Below, piece by piece: positions 63,984 to 64,000 of a stretch of DNA of 64,000 bases. The stretch lies in NCBI GenBank assembly GCA_964035575.1, contig OZ037878.1:744001-808000 (forward strand). Reading direction: 5' to 3'. The DNA is from Rhynchopus sp. YZ270_cl-10 (lineage: Eukaryota > Euglenozoa > Diplonemea > Diplonemida > Diplonemidae). Position 1 is the stretch's first letter, and each line of letters begins with the position of its first letter. A program made the position numbers and the translations under genes. The notes beneath the pieces were generated by a model. It searched no databases. It was not told where the DNA came from and saw only the letters and a list, made by a program, of their open reading frames with translations.

Positions 63984-64000
63984 TCGTGCTGAGGTGTGCA
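63984..64000 (-). repeat. Start of a further spacer repeat S at the window edge
   Basis: CTCGTGCTGAGGTGTGC matches the beginning of S as it abuts copy 3; the rest lies outside the window, so another UBL-LRR unit may follow. Confidence 0.6.

Noticed and set aside
1-64000. Retroelements or virus-like elements
   Set aside because: I saw no reverse transcriptase, integrase, capsid or long terminal repeat pattern; all mobile DNA found here is of short inverted-repeat type.

Overview
The window is nuclear DNA from a single-celled eukaryote whose lineage I cannot fix. Genes have spliceosomal introns (donors mostly GTATGY, polypyrimidine tract then CAG, 79 to about 400 nt), all three standard stop codons, GC-richer exons and AT-rich flanks full of homopolymer A/T runs. 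The proteins are eukaryotic: an XRN-type exonuclease, Misato, WW/MORN, PH-PDZ and large coiled coils. No rRNA, convincing tRNA, operon, CRISPR array or virus-like element was seen.

Layout. 1-5.3 kb: a non-autonomous element, then a minus-strand gene fusing FN3, a lipase-3-like domain without its serine and a GTPase. 5.3-10.1 kb: a 4.8-kb element with an 8-bp target duplication and hAT-like ends, carrying three smaller TA-flanked elements placed end to end. 10.5-29.4 kb: the gene-rich part, all minus strand: WW-UBL-MORN protein, two tandem UBL-LRR paralogues, two small unknown genes, an XRN-like nuclease, Misato, an ADP-ribosyltransferase fused to a long coiled coil, and a third UBL-LRR paralogue. 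29.4-49.2 kb: a gene desert with an 8-bp satellite, at least eight short inverted-repeat transposons with readable target duplications, and many short stem-loops of a few related families. 49.2-60.3 kb: three more minus-strand genes (PH-PDZ protein, three-exon coiled-coil protein, four-exon helical nuclear protein). 60.7-61.9 kb: a likely plus-strand gene of at least three exons. 62.3-64 kb: a fourth UBL-LRR paralogue.

The two strongest signals are these. First, four nearly identical UBL-LRR genes differ mainly at fixed positions of each repeat, and one flanking repeat travels with them; this looks like a diversifying LRR family. Second, short hairpins keep a constant loop core (GAGAGG on the minus strand) while their arms change on both sides, and nearly all point the same way as the genes. 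The ADP-ribosyltransferase-coiled-coil fusion and the FN3-pseudolipase-GTPase fusion are unusual architectures. Exon joins given here come from splice motifs and phase only, without transcript data.
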